10,326 bases of DNA from Clostridium sp. CAG:389 (GTDB taxonomy: Bacteria; Bacillota; Clostridia; TANB77; CAG-508). The stretch is from assembly GCA_000438255.1 (NCBI GenBank), contig FR901962.1, positions 34,668-44,993 of the forward strand, in the 5' to 3' direction. The notes under the pieces are model-generated. The model saw nothing but the letters and a program-made list of their open reading frames with translations. It was not told the DNA's origin and did not search any database. Shown piece after piece: positions 7,197-10,326 of the stretch. Every line of letters begins with the position of its first letter. Position 1 is the first letter of the stretch. A program made the position numbers and the translations under genes.

Positions 7197-8225
7197 TTAT
7201 ATAAAGCTTTGTTGACCTATGTCTCCATTATAATTATATCCTAGATGTTTATATGCTGGTGGTAATACTACCCTTCCTCTTAAAGTTCTAGATATAAATC
7301 CAATTTGTATTAAATATGGTTCATATACATCTTCAATCGTATCAACTTCTTCTCCAACAGTTACTGCTAATGCCTCTATTCCAACAGGTCTTCCTGCATA
7401 TTGTACTATCATTGTATCAAGTAGTTTTCTATCAATTTCATCTAATCCTAATTCATCAATTTCTAATTTATTTAGAGCATGCTTTGCAATTTTTAGATTT
7501 ATATCTCCATCTCCTAAAACTGCTGCATAATCCCTAACTCTTTTTAATAATCTATTTGCAATTCTTGGAGTCCCTCTTGACCTTCTTGCAATTTCTTCTG
7601 CTGCTTGATCATCAATTTCTACATCTAATATTTTAGCAGATCTTTTTACTATTCTTTTTAAATTTTCAACAGAATATAATTCTAATCTATTTACAATTCC
7701 AAATCTATCTCTTAAAGGAGTTGTTAAAGACCCCGCTTTTGTAGTTGCTCCAATTAATGTGAATTTAGGTAAATCTAACCTAATTGACCTTGCGCTTGGT
7801 CCTTTTCCAATCATTATATCTATTGTATAATCTTCAAGTGCTGGATATAATATTTCTTCTACATTTTTGCTTAATCTGTGAATTTCATCTATAAAAAGTA
7901 CATCATTTTCAGCTAAATTTGTTAAAAGTGATGCTAAATCCCCAGGTCTTTCTATTGCTGGTCCTGATGTTATTTTTATATTTGAGCCCATCTCATTTGC
8001 TATTATATTTGAAAGTGTTGTTTTTCCAAGTCCAGGAGGTCCATATAATAAAACATGGTCTAATGCTTCTCCTCTTTTCTTTGCAGCCTCTATATATATT
8101 TTCATATTTTCTTTTACTTTATCTTGTCCAATATATTCATCCAATGTTTGAGGTCTTAGAGTGTTTTCTAATCTTTCTTCACCTAAATCTTCAATTTCTG
8201 GATTTATTATTCTATCTTCACTCAT
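7197..8225 (-). CDS. ruvB: Holliday junction branch migration DNA helicase RuvB
   Basis: The gene encodes 342 residues, full length for the family. RuvB is the AAA+ hexameric ring motor that, with RuvA, drives branch migration of Holliday junctions before RuvC cuts them. Visible parts are the N-terminal LRPQTLDEYIGQ (23-34), Walker A GPPGLGKT (62-69), Walker B VLFIDEIH (109-116), sensor 1 GATTKAG (159-165), LRDRFG with the arginine finger R174, sensor 2 RGTPRIANRLL (218-227), and a winged-helix C-terminal domain with GRPVGIEALA and EPYLIQIGFISRTLRGR (about 260-335). AAGGAG lies 8 bases before the ATG. It starts 20 bases after the Alg13-like gene, and the GT-C gene starts 27 bases after its stop, so it appears to be read with surface-glycan genes. 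ruvA and ruvC are not in the window, which differs from the common ruvAB pairing. Confidence 0.98.
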   Translation of the reverse strand: MSEDRIINPEIEDLGEERLENTLRPQTLDEYIGQDKVKENMKIYIEAAKKRGEALDHVLLYGPPGLGKTTLSNIIANEMGSNIKITSGPAIERPGDLASLLTNLAENDVLFIDEIHRLSKNVEEILYPALEDYTIDIMIGKGPSARSIRLDLPKFTLIGATTKAGSLTTPLRDRFGIVNRLELYSVENLKRIVKRSAKILDVEIDDQAAEEIARRSRGTPRIANRLLKRVRDYAAVLGDGDINLKIAKHALNKLEIDELGLDEIDRKLLDTMIVQYAGRPVGIEALAVTVGEEVDTIEDVYEPYLIQIGFISRTLRGRVVLPPAYKHLGYNYNGDIGQQSFI

Positions 8226-8245
8226 AATGTTACTCCTTAATATTT

Positions 8246-8719
8246 TTATCCTATAAAATCTTCTATTATTTTCAGCATTTTTTGATTGTTTGGTTGATAT
8301 TTTACAGGTTCAAATGTTTTGGCTTTTTTTATTGCCTCTTTTAAATCTTCTACATTTTCAATTCCAATTATATACCCTTTATCATTGAAATCTTTTACAA
8401 TTTGAATTTGATGGTCATTTACATGTTCTCCATATTCATGTTTTCTTGGTACGGCTATTACTTTTTTGTTTTTTTCTATTGATGATATAATTGAGCCTAC
8501 TCCTCCATGTGTTATTATTAAATTTGCTTCATCTTGAAATTGTGATAATTGTTCTTTTGACATTAAGTCTATTATTCTCATTTTGTGTGATTGAAATTTT
8601 GTGTAACCAGCTTGAACAATTACTTCTTCATTTATTGTCTTGTCTTTTATGTTTTTTTCTATTTCTTCTAATAGTCTGTGGAAACTATTATTTTGCGTTC
8701 CTAATAATACTAATATCAT
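8246..8719 (-). CDS. Alg13-like glycosyltransferase catalytic subunit (PssE/Cps14G type)
   Basis: The gene encodes 157 residues from the ATG at 8717-8719. I chose this start over an in-frame ATG at 8749 because AAAGGAG lies just 5 bases before it and because the family begins with a first beta strand such as MILVLLGTQ. This is the C-terminal, UDP-sugar-binding half of a GT-B enzyme (glycosyltransferase family 28 C-domain). Visible motifs are LGTQ (6-9), IITHGGVGSI (68-77) and VPRKHEYGEHVNDHQ (90-104). In capsule and exopolysaccharide clusters such subunits work with an Alg14-like membrane partner, which is the gene just upstream here, to add the second sugar (often beta-1,4 galactose or glucose) to an undecaprenyl-linked sugar at the inner face of the membrane. 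Sugar identity cannot be read from the sequence. ruvB follows after 20 bases. Confidence 0.9.
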   Translation of the reverse strand: MILVLLGTQNNSFHRLLEEIEKNIKDKTINEEVIVQAGYTKFQSHKMRIIDLMSKEQLSQFQDEANLIITHGGVGSIISSIEKNKKVIAVPRKHEYGEHVNDHQIQIVKDFNDKGYIIGIENVEDLKEAIKKAKTFEPVKYQPNNQKMLKIIEDFIG

Positions 8720-8784
8720 GTTTTCTCCTTTCATCAACAACGTCATCATTAGTTGAAATTAAGGTCACAATGTTCCAAATGGAT

Positions 8785-8802
8785 ATGTCCTCAAAAGGAC
8801 AT
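8785..8802 (-). other. Perfect 7-bp hairpin between the Alg14-like and Alg13-like genes
   Basis: ATGTCCT and AGGACAT enclose a 4-base loop, starting one base after the Alg14-like stop codon (8804-8806). No U-tract follows on the minus strand, so it should not terminate the transcript. It could be a decay or processing boundary that sets different amounts of the two subunits. The 84-base gap in which it lies is long for a pair whose genes usually abut. Confidence 0.4.
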
Positions 8803-8803
8803 T

Positions 8804-9277
8804 CTAATAAATTGAACCTCCATATATTGCTTTGGGATATAATTTTAGCATCTCTTCCCATTGTACTATAAACAAATCAGCAATTGGATATATTAGTCTT
8901 CCTGTTGCTGTTTTTTTATTTTTGTTTGCAAATGTTTCTATATATATTATTTTACTTCCAAATATTTTTCCTAAGTAGCACATTGGTCCTGCTGTATGTG
9001 TACCTGTTGTTACTATTACTTTTGGTCTTAATTTAAAGTAAAAATATATTGTTTTTAAACATAGATAAAAATATTTGAATATATATGTGAATAATTTTGC
9101 TCTTGTTCCATATGGTAAAAAATCGATTTTTTCTCCATATTGATTTTTCAAATTTTCATTTGCTTTGTCTTTTTCTGTTATTATATGATAATCATATTTT
9201 TCAAATAATGGTGATAATTGTAATAATTCGTTTAAATGTCCACCTGTACTTGATATAAATAATACTCTTTTTTTCAT
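8804..9277 (-). CDS. Alg14-like glycosyltransferase membrane-anchoring subunit (PssD/Cps14F type)
   Basis: The gene encodes 157 residues, normal for the family. It begins with the Rossmann-type strand and loop VLFISSTGGHLNEL (5-18), has a hydrophobic amphipathic stretch at about 62-82 that would seat it on the membrane, then VIVTTGTHTAGPMCYLGK (87-104), YIETFAN (112-118), and GRLIYPIADLFIVQW (126-140), ending YGGSIY as is usual. Alg14-type subunits hold the acceptor and recruit the Alg13-like catalytic subunit, encoded next. Together they form one split GT-B transferase for surface polysaccharide assembly. It is the first gene of the leftward operon, reading from a well-formed promoter at 9366-9394. 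The AGGAAGG site lies about 13 bases before the ATG. An out-of-frame ATG sits directly against that site but opens only a short frame, so the ATG at 9275-9277 is preferred on homology. Confidence 0.9.
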   Translation of the reverse strand: MKKRVLFISSTGGHLNELLQLSPLFEKYDYHIITEKDKANENLKNQYGEKIDFLPYGTRAKLFTYIFKYFYLCLKTIYFYFKLRPKVIVTTGTHTAGPMCYLGKIFGSKIIYIETFANKNKKTATGRLIYPIADLFIVQWEEMLKLYPKAIYGGSIY

Positions 9278-9365
9278 TCTTGTATTTCATCCCTTCCTAA
9301 TGCTAAAATTTAGTTTGAAAAGAGTTACTTTTTTTCAACTTTTTGTTATTCTTTTTTCTTTCTAT

Positions 9366-9394
9366 ATTATACATTTTATTTGTTTTTCTGTCTA
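9366..9394 (-). promoter_or_regulatory. Sigma-A-type promoter of the pssD-like operon
   Basis: On the minus strand TAGACA (9389-9394) is separated by 17 bases from a perfect TATAAT (9366-9371). Upstream of the -35 lies a run of A-rich tracts (about 9395-9412 as T-tracts on the plus strand) resembling an UP element. Transcription would start near 9359, giving a leader of about 80 bases before the Alg14-like ATG. The five-of-six -35 match with ideal spacing makes this the most convincing promoter in the window. Confidence 0.65.
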
Positions 9395-9423
9395 TTGTTT
9401 TTTTTATTTTTATAAAGTATAAT
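9395..9423 (+). promoter_or_regulatory. Possible promoter of the rluA-like gene, giving a leaderless message
   Basis: TATAAT (9418-9423) lies six bases before the ATG at 9430, with TTGTTT 17 bases upstream at 9395-9400 as a weak -35. A start site seven bases past the -10 would be the A of the ATG itself. The -35 boxes of the two divergent promoters would sit side by side. TATAAT is common by chance in such AT-rich DNA, so confidence is moderate to low. Confidence 0.4.
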
Positions 9424-9429
9424 ATATCT

Positions 9430-10299
9430 ATGAAAAAATTAGTTGTTAATAAAAAATATGATGGAAAAAAATTAAATAAGTTTTTGTTAGATAATATGCC
9501 AAGTTTGTCATATGGTCTTTTATGTAATACATTAAGAAAAAAAGATATTAAAGTTAATGGTAAACGTGTAAATAAAGATGTTTCTGTTTTTGAAGGAGAT
9601 GAAATTTTAGTATACATAGCAGATTCATTGTTAGAAAATATTCATTCAATTAATTTAAATATCTTTTATGAGGATGATAATATTTTAATTATAAATAAGT
9701 CTGATAATATCGAGGTTACAGGTGATAATTCTTTGACTTCTCTGGTTCATAAAAAGTACGAAAATTCTAACTTTAAACCTATGCCTTGTCATAGACTTGA
9801 TAGAAATACTACTGGTTTGGTTTTATTTGCTAAAAATGAAGTTTCTTTAAATATTTTGTTAAATAAATTTAAAAATCATGAGATTGAAAAACATTATCTA
9901 GCTTTGGTTTATGGTATTCCTAATGTAAATCATAAAAGATGTGAAGCATATTTGTTTAAGGATAATAAAAAATCTATTGTATATATTTCTGATATTCCTA
10001 AAAAAGGGTATGTTAAAATTGTTACTTCTTTTTCTGTGTTGGAAAAACGTAGTGATAATACTTGTCTTTTAGATGTTGAAATCGAGACTGGTAAAACTCA
10101 TCAAATTAGGGCTCATTTGGCTTACCTTGGTTTTCCTATTGTTGGTGATGGTAAGTATGGTAAGAATGATATTAATAAATTGTTTAAGAAAAATCGTCAG
10201 ATGCTTTGTGGTTATAAATTGAAATTTAATTTTTCTTCTGATAGTGGCGTATTAAATTATTTGAATGGCAAAGAGTTTAATCTAAAATTTAATTTTTAA
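9430..10299 (+). CDS. RluA-family 23S rRNA/tRNA pseudouridine synthase
   Basis: The gene encodes 289 residues from the ATG at 9430. An in-frame ATG at 9343 would add only a low-complexity hydrophobic stretch read from a pyrimidine tract, so it is rejected. Residues 1-65 are an S4 RNA-binding domain (GKKLNKFLLDNMP, then IKVNGKRVNKDVSVFEGDEI). Residues about 76-285 are the synthase core: NIFYEDDNILIINKS (77-91), the catalytic motif HRLDRNTTGLVLFAK (121-135) with nucleophile D124, KHYLALVYG (154-162), and GKTHQIRAHLAYLGFPIVGD (221-240). It isomerises uridine to pseudouridine in RNA in the cytoplasm. The exact target site (RluC, RluD or other) cannot be assigned, because several paralogues share these motifs. 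No Shine-Dalgarno site is seen before the ATG, unlike most genes here. It is the only plus-strand gene. The 27 bases after its stop show no terminator before the window ends. Confidence 0.93.
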   Translation: MKKLVVNKKYDGKKLNKFLLDNMPSLSYGLLCNTLRKKDIKVNGKRVNKDVSVFEGDEILVYIADSLLENIHSINLNIFYEDDNILIINKSDNIEVTGDNSLTSLVHKKYENSNFKPMPCHRLDRNTTGLVLFAKNEVSLNILLNKFKNHEIEKHYLALVYGIPNVNHKRCEAYLFKDNKKSIVYISDIPKKGYVKIVTSFSVLEKRSDNTCLLDVEIETGKTHQIRAHLAYLGFPIVGDGKYGKNDINKLFKKNRQMLCGYKLKFNFSSDSGVLNYLNGKEFNLKFNF

Positions 10300-10326
10300 T
10301 AGTTGCTGGATAATAGGTTTTTGTGT

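Noticed and set aside
7919..8227. Plus-strand open frames opposite ruvB and the Alg13-like gene (also 8491-8871)
   Set aside because: These are antisense shadows rich in leucine and phenylalanine, caused by AT-rich coding on the other strand. They lack ribosome sites and family motifs.
8720..8749. Upstream in-frame ATG giving a longer Alg13-like protein (MMTLLMKGEN start)
   Set aside because: The extension encodes the ribosome binding site of the inner start (AAAGGAG) and is not part of the family's N-terminal strand.
9343..9429. N-terminal extension of the rluA-like gene that would add a hydrophobic, signal-like segment
   Set aside because: The extension is the translation of a T-rich promoter region, and RluA enzymes start directly at the S4 domain, so the ATG at 9430 is used.
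9303..9617. Minus-strand open frame of 104 residues across the start of the rluA-like gene
   Set aside because: It overlaps the clearly real RluA-type S4 domain in antisense and begins inside it. Its sequence is low-complexity lysine and asparagine read from a pyrimidine tract and matches no family I know.

Overview
The window is very AT-rich DNA with densely packed genes. All but one lie on the minus strand, and nearly all are preceded by a strong AGGAGG-type ribosome binding site. Base composition, the Gram-positive surface-polysaccharide genes (Alg13/Alg14-type pair), and a RuvB/QueH neighbourhood like that of clostridia point to a low-GC Firmicute, probably a clostridial or related gut-type bacterium. 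This is inference; no rRNA is present to confirm it. No stretch longer than about 155 bases lacks a gene, and I see no tRNA, rRNA, CRISPR array, insertion sequence or transposase.

Right side (about 10300 down to 9280): a single plus-strand gene encodes an RluA-family pseudouridine synthase. It is divergent from everything else. The 152-bp divergent region holds a good minus-strand promoter with an A-rich upstream tract, and a perfect TATAAT on the plus strand six bases before the rluA-like start. That second element suggests a leaderless message.

Middle (9277 down to 2921): a probable long operon, read leftwards. It holds an Alg14-like glycosyltransferase subunit (PssD/Cps14F type), its Alg13-like partner (PssE/Cps14G type), ruvB (Holliday junction helicase motor), a multi-membrane-span GT-C glycosyltransferase broken by one extra base, a second multi-span GT-C-like membrane protein (DUF6020-like), and a protein that joins a QueH epoxyqueuosine reductase domain to a GNAT acetyltransferase domain. 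Thus cell-surface glycan genes are interleaved with the ruvB and queH housekeeping genes. The last three genes are tightly linked (17-base and 4-base overlaps).

Left side (2888 down to 1): a hexapeptide-repeat sugar O-acetyltransferase is followed by a run of poorly characterised, mostly membrane-anchored or exported proteins: a 270-residue protein with a DUF3221-like middle, a 252-residue N-terminally anchored protein with a DUF4362-like end, a 62-residue two-helix membrane protein, and a partial anchored protein that leaves the window at base 1 and has its own extended -10 promoter. These look like accessory envelope genes of unknown role.

The best leads are the QueH-GNAT fusion with its unusual cysteine spacing, the frameshifted GT-C gene, the possible leaderless rluA-like gene, and a pair of mutually exclusive hairpins just before the 252-residue gene. 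I see no clearly new defence or mobile system.
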